DNA of 36,982 nucleotides from Cryobacterium sp. (GCA_019638935.1 JAHBSW010000023.1:1-36982); one strand, 5' to 3'. Positions 21,306 through 30,309 are shown, counted from the stretch's first letter. Made by a program: numbers and translations. Notes: generated by a model not told the origin, from the sequence alone.

Positions 21306-22859
21306 ATGGCCACTTTCTCCAACCTCTCCGAGCGCCTGACAGCGACGTTCACGAAGCTCCGCGGCAAGGGCCGTCTGACCCCGGCGGATGTCGATGGCAC
21401 GGTCCGCGAGATCCGCCGCGCCCTCATCGACGCCGACGTCGCCCTCGAGGTCGTGAAGTCGTTCACGGGCAGGGTGCGCGACCGCGCCCTCGGCGACGAG
21501 GTCAACAAGGCGCTCAACCCCGCGCAGCAGGTCGTGCAGATTGTCAACGACGAGCTCGTCGAGATCCTCGGCGGGCAGCAGCGCCGCCTGCAGTTCGCGA
21601 AGAACCCGCCCACGGTCATCATGCTCGCCGGTCTCCAGGGTGCCGGCAAGACCACCCTCGCCGGCAAGCTCGCCAAGTGGCTCGCGGGCGAAGGTCACAC
21701 CCCGATTCTCGTGGCGGCCGACCTGCAGCGCCCCAACGCGGTGACCCAGCTGCAGGTGGTGGGCGAGCAGGCGGGGGTTCCCGTCTTCGCGCCCGAGCCC
21801 GGCAACGGCAAGGGCAACCCCGTCAAGGTGGCGAAGGACGCCCTCAAGTTCGCGAAGGACAAGCAGCACGACACCGTCATCGTCGACACCGCCGGCCGTC
21901 TCGGTGTCGATGCCGAGCTCATGAAGCAGGCCGCCGACATCCGCAAGGCCGTCGACCCCGACGAGGTGCTGTTCGTCATCGATGCGATGATCGGTCAGGA
22001 TGCTGTTGCCACGGCGAAGGCGTTCCAAGACGGCGTCGACTTCACCGGTGTCGTGCTGACGAAGCTCGACGGAGACGCGCGCGGCGGTGCCGCACTGTCG
22101 ATCGCCTCCGTCACCGGACGCCCCATCATGTTCGCGAGCACGGGCGAGGGTCTCGGCGACTTCGAGCCGTTCCACCCCGACCGCATGGCGAGCCGCATCC
22201 TCGATCTCGGTGACATTCTCACCCTCATCGAGCAGGCGCAGAAGACCTTCGACGAGGAGGAGGCGAAGAAGGTTGCGGAGAAGTTCGCGACCGACACCTT
22301 CACGCTCGAGGACTTTCTCAGCCAGATGCAGCAGCTCAAGAACATGGGCTCGATCAAGGGGATGCTGGGCATGCTCCCGGGCGCGCGGGGCATGCGGGAG
22401 CAGCTCGACAACTTCGACGAGTCGGAGATCACCCGCACCGAGGCGATCATCTACTCGATGACGCCGCAGGAGCGCCGCCAGCCGAAGGTGCTCAACGGGT
22501 CGCGCCGCCTGCGCATCGCGAAGGGCTCGGGCACGACCGTCACCGACGTCAACTCGCTCGTCAACCGCTTCGACCAGGCCGCGAAGATGATGAAGACGGT
22601 GGCGCGCGGGGGAGTGCCGAACGTTCCCGGAATGGGGCCGATTCCCGGTGCGAGCTACGCGGGCAAGGGCAAGCAGCAGGCGAAGAAGAAGGGCTCGCGC
22701 TCGGGCAACCCCGCGAAGCGCGCCGCGGAGGAGCGGGCGCTCGCCTCGGGTGGCGCTCCCGCCGCGCCGTCGGGCGCGGGCTTCGGTCTCGGCGGCGCCA
22801 AAGACGGCGGCCCGAGCGAGGACGAGCTCGCCGCGCTGCAGAAGCTTCTCGGGCGTTAG
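21306..22859 (+). CDS. ffh: Signal recognition particle protein Ffh
   Basis: A 517-residue SRP54 GTPase that binds 4.5S RNA and hydrophobic signal sequences. The order is N domain (1-~95), G domain with P-loop GLQGAGKTT (109-117), DLQRPNAV, DTAGR, TKLDGDARGG, GEGLGDFEPF, then the methionine-rich M domain (FLSQMQQLKNMGSIKGMLGMLPG...) and a Gly/Ala/Lys-rich tail. The ATG at 21306 matches the family start MATFSNLSERL; in-frame codons upstream are noncoding in character. It separates from ftsY by the carbonic anhydrase/TA block. Confidence 0.97.
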   Translation: MATFSNLSERLTATFTKLRGKGRLTPADVDGTVREIRRALIDADVALEVVKSFTGRVRDRALGDEVNKALNPAQQVVQIVNDELVEILGGQQRRLQFAKNPPTVIMLAGLQGAGKTTLAGKLAKWLAGEGHTPILVAADLQRPNAVTQLQVVGEQAGVPVFAPEPGNGKGNPVKVAKDALKFAKDKQHDTVIVDTAGRLGVDAELMKQAADIRKAVDPDEVLFVIDAMIGQDAVATAKAFQDGVDFTGVVLTKLDGDARGGAALSIASVTGRPIMFASTGEGLGDFEPFHPDRMASRILDLGDILTLIEQAQKTFDEEEAKKVAEKFATDTFTLEDFLSQMQQLKNMGSIKGMLGMLPGARGMREQLDNFDESEITRTEAIIYSMTPQERRQPKVLNGSRRLRIAKGSGTTVTDVNSLVNRFDQAAKMMKTVARGGVPNVPGMGPIPGASYAGKGKQQAKKKGSRSGNPAKRAAEERALASGGAPAAPSGAGFGLGGAKDGGPSEDELAALQKLLGR

Positions 22860-22945
22860 CCGCAGTCTCTCGACGAGGCTGGGCGACGAGGCCCTGACGA
22901 TCGAATCTCGAGAAACGTTGGGTGATGTTTTCGAGCCTCACGACC

Positions 22946-22951
22946 TAGCGT
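22946..22951 (+). promoter_or_regulatory. Putative -10 box for the META-like lipoprotein gene
   Basis: TAGCGT ends 7 nt before the ATG at 22959. The intervening TGGAGAG may also help ribosome binding. Confidence 0.45.
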
Positions 22952-22958
22952 GGAGAGC

Positions 22959-23810
22959 ATGAAGAAGTCTGCTCTCGCGTTCCTTTCCGCTCCCCTGCTC
23001 GCCGTCGTGCTGCTTGCCGGTTGCGCGACCCCCGATCCCGTGTCGCCGCCCGATCCCGGCGCGGGTGCCGGTGGCGAATCGAGCGCGATCGAGCTCGTGG
23101 GAATGTGGCGCGTGAGCGATGCCGATGGCGAGAACGACGAGACCTGGTTGCGCCTCGACGCCCACGAGTTCATGCTCTGGCGCGACTGCGGCGTGATCGG
23201 CGGTTCGTGGAGTGCGAGCGAGCAGCTCTTTCTCGCCGGGGTGTTCAGTGCGATGGGCGATTGCGTGATCGACAACACGATCCCGAGTGTTCCGTGGCTC
23301 GAGAGCGTGGTCTCGTACCGTGCGAGCGTCGGCGGCTGGGAGCTGCTCGACGCTCAGGGAGCCGTCGCTGCGAGCCTCACGATCGATGGCAAGCCCGAAC
23401 CGCGCCCCGACATCATCGACTACCTCACCGAACCGCCCGTGATCACCGACGAGATGCGGGAGCTCTTCCGAGCCGCGGCGCCCCTTCCCGCGAGCCTGAC
23501 AGCAGCGGGCATCACCGACCTGCTGGGACGCTGGAACCCCATCGGTGAGGGCGAGGGCACGGATGCCCATGTCGAGTTCACGAGCGACGGCCGCTACACC
23601 GGCTCCGATGGCTGCAACGGCACGATGGGCCGCTGGGCGGTGGGTGCCGCCGGCGAGCTGCTCGCGACATCCGGACCCTCGACACTCATGTGGTGCGAGG
23701 GTGCGCCCGTGCCGTTCTGGGTGAGCCAGGCGAAGCGCGTCGGATTCGACGGGGCAAGCCTCGTGCTCCTCGACATCGACGGCGCCGAGCTCGGGCGCCT
23801 CGCCCGCTGA
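22959..23810 (+). CDS. META/HslJ-like domain lipoprotein
   Basis: A 283-residue lipoprotein with a type II signal (MKKSALAFLSAPLLAVVLLAGC, lipobox LAGC, C22). A Pro/Gly-rich linker follows, then two related halves. The second, from LGRWNPIGEGEGTDAHVEFTSDGRYTGSDGCNG (about residue 190 on), resembles META/HslJ domains with the GSDGCNG turn. The first half has WRVSDADGENDETWLRLDAHEFMLWRDCG and may be a diverged copy. Function is unknown; an envelope location is expected. A GTG three codons earlier is possible. Four family B repeats follow the stop. Confidence 0.78.
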   Translation: MKKSALAFLSAPLLAVVLLAGCATPDPVSPPDPGAGAGGESSAIELVGMWRVSDADGENDETWLRLDAHEFMLWRDCGVIGGSWSASEQLFLAGVFSAMGDCVIDNTIPSVPWLESVVSYRASVGGWELLDAQGAVAASLTIDGKPEPRPDIIDYLTEPPVITDEMRELFRAAAPLPASLTAAGITDLLGRWNPIGEGEGTDAHVEFTSDGRYTGSDGCNGTMGRWAVGAAGELLATSGPSTLMWCEGAPVPFWVSQAKRVGFDGASLVLLDIDGAELGRLAR

Positions 23811-23817
23811 CCGAACC

Positions 23818-24020
23818 GTCGATCTCGAGATGCGGGCTGCGCCCGCTACTCGATCACCGATAGAACCGCTGGTCGAGTAGCGACGTAGTGGCGTATCGAG
23901 ACCCAGCACGCCCAGGAGTGCCGCCGCAGGTTCGATCTCGATACCGGCGCTGGTGCGCCTATTCGATCACCGGTCTTTCGCTGGTCGAGTGCCGCCGCAG
24001 GCGGTGTATCGAGACCTGCA
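23818..24020. repeat. REP-like repeat cluster (family B), four alternating units
   Basis: Units at about 23818-23860 (diverged, GATCTCGAGATGCGGGC ... CTCGATCACC), 23868-23908 (GCTGGTCGAGTAGCG ... CGTATCGAGACC), 23933-23973 (diverged, GATCTCGATACCGG ... TTCGATCACC) and 23980-24019 (GCTGGTCGAGTGCCG ... GTATCGAGACC) alternate in orientation. Together they fill the 234-bp gap between the lipoprotein and the oxidoreductase genes; nothing else is seen there except the downstream promoter. Confidence 0.87.
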
Positions 24021-24032
24021 CCCCACCGCGCT

Positions 24033-24038
24033 TAGGGT
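24033..24038 (+). promoter_or_regulatory. Putative -10 box for the LLM oxidoreductase gene
   Basis: TAGGGT ends 6 nt before the ATG at 24045. Confidence 0.5.
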
Positions 24039-24044
24039 GGTGGG

Positions 24045-24842
24045 ATGACCCATAACCGCCCCATCCGCATCGGCGTGCAGGTCGCGCCGCAGCACGCCAC
24101 CTACGAGAAGATCCGCGACACGGTCGCTGAGCTCGAGCAGCTCGGCGTCGACATCGTCTTCAACTGGGACCACTTCTACCCGCTCACCGGCGAGAAGGAT
24201 GGTGCCCACTTCGAGTCGTGGACGATGCTCGCGGCGATCGCCGAGCAGACGACGCGGGTGCAGTTCGGTGCCCTCGTCAACTGCAACAGCTATCGCAACG
24301 CGAATCTGCAGGCCGACATGGCTCGCACGATCGACCACATCAGTGCGAAGGGCACGGGTGTGGGCCGGTTCATCTTCGGCACGGGTGCGGGCTGGTTCGA
24401 GCGCGACTACGAGGAGTACGGCTACGAGTTCGGCACACCCGGCACGCGCATCAAGGCGTTGGCGGATGCCCTCCCCACCATCAAGAAGCGCTGGACGAAG
24501 CTCAACCCACCTCCCACTCGCGATCTCCCTATCCTCATCGGCGGGGGCGGCGAGAAGAAGACCCTGCGCATCGTCGCCGAGCACGCGGACATCTGGCACA
24601 GCTTCAGCGACCCCGAGACGCTCGAGCGCAAGCTGGGCATCCTCGCCGAGCACGGCGAGGCGGTGGGTCGCGACACGAGCGAGATCGAGATCTCGTGCGA
24701 GCTGCGGCGCTTCGGGGTCAAGGAGGCCGATGAGCTCGTCGCGCTCGGCGCCTCGATGTTCACGGTGGGGCTGAGCGGACCCGACTACGATCTCGCCTCG
24801 ACGCGCGACTGGTTGCGGTGGCGCGACGCGCAGAACCGCTGA
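24045..24842 (+). CDS. LLM-class F420-dependent oxidoreductase (Rv1855c-like)
   Basis: A 265-residue luciferase-like barrel, starting RIGVQVAPQHATYEKIRDTVAELEQLG after a short N terminus. It has FNWDHFYPL, GALVNCNSYRN and the barrel end GRFIFGTGAGWFERDYEEYGYEF, then LIGGGGEKKTLRIVAEHADIWH, all typical of the F420-dependent LLM proteins grouped with Rv1855c. It is shorter and clearly different from the LLM protein at 604. Substrate unknown. It starts 6 nt after a TAGGGT box, so it is probably leaderless. Confidence 0.87.
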   Translation: MTHNRPIRIGVQVAPQHATYEKIRDTVAELEQLGVDIVFNWDHFYPLTGEKDGAHFESWTMLAAIAEQTTRVQFGALVNCNSYRNANLQADMARTIDHISAKGTGVGRFIFGTGAGWFERDYEEYGYEFGTPGTRIKALADALPTIKKRWTKLNPPPTRDLPILIGGGGEKKTLRIVAEHADIWHSFSDPETLERKLGILAEHGEAVGRDTSEIEISCELRRFGVKEADELVALGASMFTVGLSGPDYDLASTRDWLRWRDAQNR

Positions 24843-24868
24843 CCGCGTCGAATGTGGGTGGTGCCGCG

Positions 24869-24874
24869 TAGCGT
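24869..24874 (+). promoter_or_regulatory. Putative -10 box for the EamA transporter gene
   Basis: TAGCGT ends 6 nt before the GTG at 24881; no ribosome site is visible. Confidence 0.5.
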
Positions 24875-24880
24875 GATCCG

Positions 24881-25834
24881 GTGACCACCTCGTCTGACAG
24901 CACGCACTCCGCATCCGAGCCCGGCGCTCGCCTCCGGTTGCCACCTCTTGTTCTTCTTGCCATCGCGGTGACGGTTCTCGCCTGGGCGAGCGCCTTCGTC
25001 GTCATCCGTGGTGTCGGCGCGCACATCGGGGGCGGAGAGCTCGCTCTTGGCCGACTGCTCGTGGGCACCGCGCTGCTGTCGTTCCTGCTGATTCGGCGGC
25101 CATGGGTGCGCCCGAATGCGCGCGAATGGCTGCTCATCATCGTGTTCGGCGTCGCCTGGTTCGGGGCATACAACGTCGCGCTCAACATCGCCGAGCACAC
25201 GCTCGACGCGGGGACCACGGCGATGATCGTCGGGATCGGCCCCATCCTCATCGCCCTCGGCGCCGGAGCGTTTCTCGGTGAGGGCGTGCCCAGGTGGCTC
25301 GCGATCGGTGCGGGAGTCGCGTTCGGCGGTGTCGTGCTCATTGGCTTCGGCACCGGGGCAGCGGGGCTCGGCAACGGCATCGGGATGCTGTGGGCGCTCG
25401 GTGCGGCTGTCACCTACGCGATCGGCGTGCTGTGTCAGAAGAAAGTCATGCGCAGAATTCCCGCGACACAGGTCACCTGGCTGGGCTGCGCCATCGGTGC
25501 GATCGTCTGTCTGCCGTTCGCGGGAAGTCTCGTGACTCAGTTGCAGGTCGCACCGCCGGAGGCGATCGTCGGACTCGTCTACCTGGGGGCGGTGCCGACC
25601 GCGCTAGCTTTCACTACCTGGGGCTATGCGCTCACGACGGTTCCAGCGGGGCAGCTCGGTGTCACCACCTATGTCGTGCCGGCGATCGTCATCGTGCTCG
25701 GATGGTGGGCATTCGGTGAGATCCCAACCGTACTTGCCATCGCGGGTGGTGCGCTGTGCCTGCTCGGTGTGGCGGTATCGAGGCGCCGGAGCCGCGCGGC
25801 GGTTCGTTCTCGTGACGCGAATGCGCTGACGTAG
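24881..25834 (+). CDS. EamA/DMT-family transporter
   Basis: A 317-residue drug/metabolite transporter with ten hydrophobic helices forming two EamA repeats. The first begins LLAIAVTVLAWASAFVVIRG, the second WALGAAVTYAIGVLCQKKVM; the end of repeat two reads YVVPAIVIVLGWWAFGEIPT. Members export amino acids, sugars or toxic metabolites, and the substrate cannot be read here. A GTG start follows a -10-like TAGCGT at the leaderless distance. The C-terminal tail is short and arginine-rich. A hairpin follows the stop. Confidence 0.88.
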   Translation: MTTSSDSTHSASEPGARLRLPPLVLLAIAVTVLAWASAFVVIRGVGAHIGGGELALGRLLVGTALLSFLLIRRPWVRPNAREWLLIIVFGVAWFGAYNVALNIAEHTLDAGTTAMIVGIGPILIALGAGAFLGEGVPRWLAIGAGVAFGGVVLIGFGTGAAGLGNGIGMLWALGAAVTYAIGVLCQKKVMRRIPATQVTWLGCAIGAIVCLPFAGSLVTQLQVAPPEAIVGLVYLGAVPTALAFTTWGYALTTVPAGQLGVTTYVVPAIVIVLGWWAFGEIPTVLAIAGGALCLLGVAVSRRRSRAAVRSRDANALT

Positions 25835-25854
25835 CGACACCGCTCTGCGCGATC

Positions 25855-25881
25855 ACTGCTCCGTTGCAATAGCGGAGCAGT
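25855..25881 (+). terminator. Hairpin after the EamA gene
   Basis: ACTGCTCCG (25855-25863) and CGGAGCAGT (25873-25881) form a 9-bp stem with a 9-nt loop. It lies 20 bp after the EamA stop and upstream of the surface-protein gene. Confidence 0.6.
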
Positions 25882-25949
25882 ATTCCGGTCTGCTAGTTTG
25901 CATCTAGCTCACTATTCTCGCGATCTGCAGCAGTGCAGAGGGGACAGCC

Positions 25950-28697
25950 ATGACCGTGGTCAGCTCGACACACAAGAGGTTCCGTCGTGCCGGTGCGATG
26001 CTCGTCGCGATCGGGGTTCTCGCATTCGGTCTCGTGCCCGTCTCCGCCGCCTATGCGGCTCCGGTGAGCGTGACCGTCACGATCGAAACAGCTGGGGGCG
26101 ACCCGGTTTCGGGCCAGTTCATCGTCAATGAGGTCGGCTCGCCACCGGGGGGAGTCGGAGCTATCGCGAATTCGGCCGGCGAGCTGTCGTACGGTCTTGA
26201 GCCCGGCGACTACTTCATCTACTCGCCCCCCGGCAGACCGTACGAGCAGACCGAGTTCTATTTCACCGTGGCGGAGGGCGGCGCTCAGGCTTTCGGACCT
26301 TTTGTGGTGAATGAACGCCCATCGGTCAAGGGTTCGGTGCCGGACGCCCTCGGTGGCATGGTGGAGGTCAACACGTACAGGTGGAATGGCAGCTACTGGA
26401 GTCTGGTGAGCCCCCAGCCGTTCACGACCGATAGCAATGGTGACTTCCAGATCTGGTTCTCAGACCCCGTGGGAACCTGGGCCTTGCAATTCGTGCCCTC
26501 CGACACCATCCCCTATTTGACGACCTACCTCGGCGGCATCGGGCGGCTCCCGTGGTCGCTCGACGACACCGACACGTTCTTCGTTCTCGCCGGCCCCAAC
26601 ACGCCGGTGGATGTCGGGCAAACAGTGCTCCTCGACGCGGGCGTCATCTCGGGAACGGTCACCGGACTCGGCGCGGGTCCGATCGATGACGCGTACGTCG
26701 TCGCGAACGACCTCAACGATATCCAGATCGCCGAAACCCGAACGGATGCGTCGGGTGCGTACACACTGAAGGTTCCGCTGGACGAGGCGGTCACCGTGAG
26801 CTCCTATGCCGACGGATGGCTCTATCAGTACTTCGACGGCGAGTACGACTTCGACAACGCGGCGTCCAGGGTGCTGACCGATCTGGACCCGACTTGGACG
26901 GACGTCGACTTCGAGCTCTTCCCCGAGGTCGAGGCGCACTTCTCCGTCGTCGCCGACGCCGGTTCGGGCCCGGAACCCCTCCGAGTCGACTCGTGGCTGT
27001 ACCGCGATGCCGGATCGGGATTCAGCCCGATCCCGTACGACGTCGACTGGGACTACGACGGTGCCGATTTCTACGATCTCCTGCCCGGCGTGTATCGCCT
27101 CGGGCTGAGACCTGTCGACGAATTGGGGTGGATCCCCTTCAGCACGGTGAACACCTACCCGGGCACTGTTCCCTCGGCAGGAGATCCGTGCTACTTCGAG
27201 TTCGAGGTGACGGGGGCCATCGTCGAGTACGAGTTCGAGCTCACGGCAGACCCTGCCTCCTCAGCGTGCACCGAGGCCCCGTGGGTCGATGGCGCGGGAA
27301 CGCCGGGCGATTTCAGCGGTTCGGTGTCCAACATCGCCGACGTGGTGGGACCCGCCACGGCAACGCTGTATGTGCAGGATGCCTGGGGTGACCCTCACGA
27401 GGTCGTGTCGACCACGGTCGACCCCAGCACCGGTGCGTATTCGCTGCCTGGCATCTACGTCGACGGCGACTACTTCGTCGGCATTGAGACGGCGCGTGAC
27501 GACCCTCACATCAGCACCGCCTTCGGGTTCAACGATCAGTTGCCGCTGTACCTCATCTACGACCAGTACATCGAGGGCATCTACGTCGACGCCGCTACCG
27601 ACTATGACCTCGGTTCTGTCGCTCTCCCCGATGCACGTGTGCTGTCCGGCATCGTCAGGCTGAGCGGAGAGCCCATCGAGGGCGTGTGCGTTCTGCTCGT
27701 GGACCTCTGGGATGACGAGATCATGTGCGATCAGACCGACAGCACGGGTCGCTACTATCTCAAGGCCCCCGTGCCCGACGACGCCGACCCAGCGAACGAG
27801 TTCCGGATCGTGGTGGGCTCCTACGGGTTCTTCCCCACCTATTACGGTGCTGATCCTCTTGTCGGAGACGTCGTTGAGGTTTCGGAACCGGGGCTCGATC
27901 CTGCGTCCTACGACATCGACCTCATTGAGATTCCGAGTCTGATCACCGGGTTGGTGTCGATCTGGGATCCCGACGCCAGTAGCTGGTCATCCGTCGACGA
28001 CGGGGTCGCGCACCTCTACCGCAAGTCGGGAACATCGTGGGTTCTCGTGGAGTCCTTCCCCATGCCTGACGATTCAGGGGATTCCGAGTTCGTCTTCCCC
28101 TCCGCGCTCGCCGACGCGTTGACGTCCGGAGGGCCCGGTGACCTCGTCGGCCTGCCTTCGCTGCAGCCCGGCGACTACCGAATCTGGTTCTCTCAGAACG
28201 GCCAGTGGTTGTCGATCACCGAGTTCGAGTCGATCCGGCTCTCGCCCATCGGCCTGGAGGGCTGGGACTACGGCGACGACGAGGTCTGCTATCTCGACGT
28301 GCCTGCGCTGACCGCGAGCACCATGGTGTTCTACCTTTACGCGTCCGTGGCCGAAACATCCACGAACTGCGCACCGCCCCTGCCCCCGACCCCACCCACG
28401 CCCCCCACCCCACCGGGCAGTTCCGGCACGCCGCCACAGGGTGCACCGGGAACGAGCGGAACCAGCGAGTCCGACGACGCGCAGGACGAGGTTGTCGAGG
28501 AGGAAGACACCGGCGGCGAAACCCCCGGAGCCCTCGTCCCGACCAATCCCAGCACGCCCTCGCCCAGCCCCGACCCGAACGCCGACACCGGCTCCGATGG
28601 TGACGGGCCGGACCTCACCTGGCTCTGGTGGACGGGCGGCATTCTGCTGCTGCTCGTGATCGGTGGTGGCGTCATACTCGTGCTGCGGAGGCCGTGA
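25950..28697 (+). CDS. Large secreted surface protein with carboxypeptidase-regulatory-like repeats and C-terminal TM anchor
   Basis: A 915-residue exported protein. A Sec signal peptide (residues 1-~36, MTVVSSTHKRFRRAGAM then hydrophobic, ending AAYAA) precedes about five beta-sandwich repeats of the carboxypeptidase-D-regulatory type, e.g. GSVPDALGGMVEV, ISGTVTGLGAGPI ... TDASGAYTLKVP, FSGSVSNIADVVG and LSGIVRLSGEPIEG ... DSTGRYYLKAP. A proline-rich stretch (PPTPPTPPTPP) and an acidic linker follow, then a single TM helix near residues 890-912 and a basic tail LRRP. No LPXTG sorting motif is present, so it is probably anchored by the helix. Probable ribosome site GAGGGGAC precedes the ATG. 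Adhesion or cell-wall interaction is a guess; it is very acidic overall. Confidence 0.85.
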   Translation: MTVVSSTHKRFRRAGAMLVAIGVLAFGLVPVSAAYAAPVSVTVTIETAGGDPVSGQFIVNEVGSPPGGVGAIANSAGELSYGLEPGDYFIYSPPGRPYEQTEFYFTVAEGGAQAFGPFVVNERPSVKGSVPDALGGMVEVNTYRWNGSYWSLVSPQPFTTDSNGDFQIWFSDPVGTWALQFVPSDTIPYLTTYLGGIGRLPWSLDDTDTFFVLAGPNTPVDVGQTVLLDAGVISGTVTGLGAGPIDDAYVVANDLNDIQIAETRTDASGAYTLKVPLDEAVTVSSYADGWLYQYFDGEYDFDNAASRVLTDLDPTWTDVDFELFPEVEAHFSVVADAGSGPEPLRVDSWLYRDAGSGFSPIPYDVDWDYDGADFYDLLPGVYRLGLRPVDELGWIPFSTVNTYPGTVPSAGDPCYFEFEVTGAIVEYEFELTADPASSACTEAPWVDGAGTPGDFSGSVSNIADVVGPATATLYVQDAWGDPHEVVSTTVDPSTGAYSLPGIYVDGDYFVGIETARDDPHISTAFGFNDQLPLYLIYDQYIEGIYVDAATDYDLGSVALPDARVLSGIVRLSGEPIEGVCVLLVDLWDDEIMCDQTDSTGRYYLKAPVPDDADPANEFRIVVGSYGFFPTYYGADPLVGDVVEVSEPGLDPASYDIDLIEIPSLITGLVSIWDPDASSWSSVDDGVAHLYRKSGTSWVLVESFPMPDDSGDSEFVFPSALADALTSGGPGDLVGLPSLQPGDYRIWFSQNGQWLSITEFESIRLSPIGLEGWDYGDDEVCYLDVPALTASTMVFYLYASVAETSTNCAPPLPPTPPTPPTPPGSSGTPPQGAPGTSGTSESDDAQDEVVEEEDTGGETPGALVPTNPSTPSPSPDPNADTGSDGDGPDLTWLWWTGGILLLLVIGGGVILVLRRP

Positions 28698-28741
28698 CGG
28701 GCGCTCGCGCGCGATGCGCGGCATCCGTCGGCTAACCGTTG

Positions 28742-28899
28742 TTCAATGAGGCCCGCAAAATCTGCCAGAATAGGGAGTTGAGTTCGCGGTGACCGACCCT
28801 CTAACCGGTTGCTGCGAACACCCCACAAGACTTTCCGACCGAGTGTGCCCCCACGCTCACGGCCGGTGAATCGCTTCATCCCAACATCTACGGAGAATT
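28742..28899 (+). promoter_or_regulatory. rpsP promoter and ~120-nt leader
   Basis: A likely -10 CAGAAT (28766-28771, followed by AGGG) with a weak -35 TTCAAT (28742-28747) 18 bp upstream starts a leader of about 120 nt before the GTG at 28900. GGAG (28892-28895) is the ribosome site. The same CAGAATAG box and leader length precede rplS. Confidence 0.5.
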
Positions 28900-29475
28900 G
28901 TGTCTGTCAAGATTCGTCTCAAGCGCATGGGCAAGATTCGTGCGCCCTTCTACCGCATCGTCGTCGCCGACTCGCGCACCAAGCGCGACGGTCGTGTCAT
29001 CGAGGAGATCGGCAAGTACCACCCCACCGCCGACCCCTCGGTGATCGAGGTCGTCTCGGAGCGCGCCCAGTACTGGCTCGGCGTCGGCGCACAGCCGACC
29101 GAGCAGGTGCTCGCGCTGCTCAAGCTCACGGGCGACTGGGGCATCTTCAAGGGCGAGAAGGGTGCCAAGAGCACCGTCAAGTTCGCCGAGGCGAAGGATG
29201 CCTTCGTCGCCGACGAGAAGAAGAAGCCCGTGCTCAAGCCCAAGACCGAGAACGCCGAGGAGAAGCCCAAGGCTGAGAAGGCTGAGAAGGCCGACAAAGC
29301 GGATGCCGCCGCTCCCGCCGACGAGGTCGCAGAGGTCGCCGACGCTCCCGCCGAAGAGGCACCGGCAGCTGACGAAGCCGCCGCGGAGGCTGCTGCTGAA
29401 GAGGCTCCCGCTGCTGAGGCTGCGGCAGAAGACGCTTCCGCCGAGGAGCCCGCAGCCGACGCCGACAAGGCCTGA
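28900..29475 (+). CDS. rpsP: 30S ribosomal protein S16 with long acidic tail
   Basis: A 191-residue S16. Residues 1-~85 are the ribosomal protein ([24 protein letters not shown] ... [10 protein letters not shown]... by position), whereas most bacterial S16 end at 80-90. Residues ~100-191 are an Ala/Glu/Lys-rich extension ([20 protein letters not shown] then [21 protein letters not shown]), of low complexity and acidic. Such tails are seen in other Actinobacteria. The GTG start has GGAG upstream. khpA, rimM and trmD follow in the classic order. Confidence 0.96.
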   Translation: MSVKIRLKRMGKIRAPFYRIVVADSRTKRDGRVIEEIGKYHPTADPSVIEVVSERAQYWLGVGAQPTEQVLALLKLTGDWGIFKGEKGAKSTVKFAEAKDAFVADEKKKPVLKPKTENAEEKPKAEKAEKADKADAAAPADEVAEVADAPAEEAPAADEAAAEAAAEEAPAAEAAAEDASAEEPAADADKA

Positions 29476-29477
29476 CC

Positions 29478-29714
29478 TTGCTCGCCGCCGCACTGGAACA
29501 CCTCGTCAAGGGGATCGTCGATCACCCTGACGAGGTCTCAGTGACGGAACGAAACACCCCACGCGGCGAGCTCCTCGAGGTGCGCGTGCACCCCGAGGAT
29601 CTCGGCCGCGTGATCGGCCGCGGCGGGCGTTCCGCGACGGCCCTTCGCACCCTCATTACGGCGCTCGCCGGTGGACGCCGCGTGCGTGTCGACGTGGTGG
29701 ACACCGATTCCTAA
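29478..29714 (+). CDS. khpA: KH-domain RNA-binding protein KhpA
   Basis: A 78-residue single KH domain with the GxxG loop in LGRVIGRGGRSATALRTLI. KhpA proteins bind RNA, often with KhpB, and are commonly placed between rpsP and rimM. The TTG start (29478) lies 2 bp after the rpsP stop; no other start gives the conserved LAAALEHLVKGIVDHPD beginning. Translation is presumably coupled to rpsP. Confidence 0.92.
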   Translation: MLAAALEHLVKGIVDHPDEVSVTERNTPRGELLEVRVHPEDLGRVIGRGGRSATALRTLITALAGGRRVRVDVVDTDS

Positions 29715-30309
29715 GCAGCCGCCCGCCGATAGCACCCGGTTGCGGGTGGGTCGACTCACCAAGGCTCACGGCCTCAAGGGAGCGATCAAGATCGAGTTGT
29801 ACACCGACGAGCCCGATCGACGGTTCGTTCCCGGTGCGGTTCTCCACCTGCAGGTTCCGCAGGCCTCGCCGTGGTTCGGCACGTCGCTGACGCTGACCGA
29901 GCTGCGCTGGTACAACCAGCATCCGGTCGTCTTCTTCGAGGGCGTCACCGACCGTACCGCGGCGGAGAGCCTCGTCAAGGCGATCCTCCTCGTCGACCAC
30001 GACCCGACCGAGGTGCCCGAGGAGGAAGACGCGTGGTATGACCACCAACTCGTGGGCCTGAACGTGGTGCGCGACGGCGTGGTCGTCGGCACCGTGACGC
30101 ACCTGGAGCACCTTCCGGCCCAAGACCTGCTCGTCGTGAAGACGGATGCCGGCGAGGTGATGGTTCCGTTCGTCGCCGCCATCGTGCCCCTCGTCGACAT
30201 CGCGGGCGGAACGATCACCGTGACACCCCCGCCCGGCCTGTTCGAACCCCTGCCGGACGAGGCCGCAGCACCGGAGCAGCCTGCCGTCGACGAGAGCGAG
30301 CCCGCTTAG
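29671..30309 (+). CDS. rimM: 16S rRNA processing protein RimM (start uncertain)
   Basis: RimM assists maturation of the 30S head with S19. The conserved protein starts at LRVGRLTKAHGLKGAIKIELYTDEPDRRFVPGA (positions from about 29743) and continues with the PRC-barrel region DAWYDHQLVGLNVVRDG and VPFVAAIVPLVDI. Starts available in frame are GTG 29671, GTG 29686, TTG 29743 and GTG 29749; none has a good ribosome site. The longest is listed, overlapping khpA by 44 bp, though family length suggests translation begins between 29686 and 29743 (an ATT at 29707 would fit best). An acidic Pro/Glu tail follows. The TAG stop forms the -10 box before trmD. Confidence 0.9.
   Translation: MDAACVSTWWTPIPKQPPADSTRLRVGRLTKAHGLKGAIKIELYTDEPDRRFVPGAVLHLQVPQASPWFGTSLTLTELRWYNQHPVVFFEGVTDRTAAESLVKAILLVDHDPTEVPEEEDAWYDHQLVGLNVVRDGVVVGTVTHLEHLPAQDLLVVKTDAGEVMVPFVAAIVPLVDIAGGTITVTPPPGLFEPLPDEAAAPEQPAVDESEPA

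Noticed and set aside
23818-24020. Possible CRISPR array
   Set aside because: The units alternate in orientation, vary in sequence and have no regular unique spacers; no cas genes are near. They are REP-like palindromes.
28384-28697. LPXTG cell-wall sorting signal in the surface protein
   Set aside because: The C terminus has a proline-rich linker, a membrane helix and LRRP, but no LPXTG-like motif before the helix.
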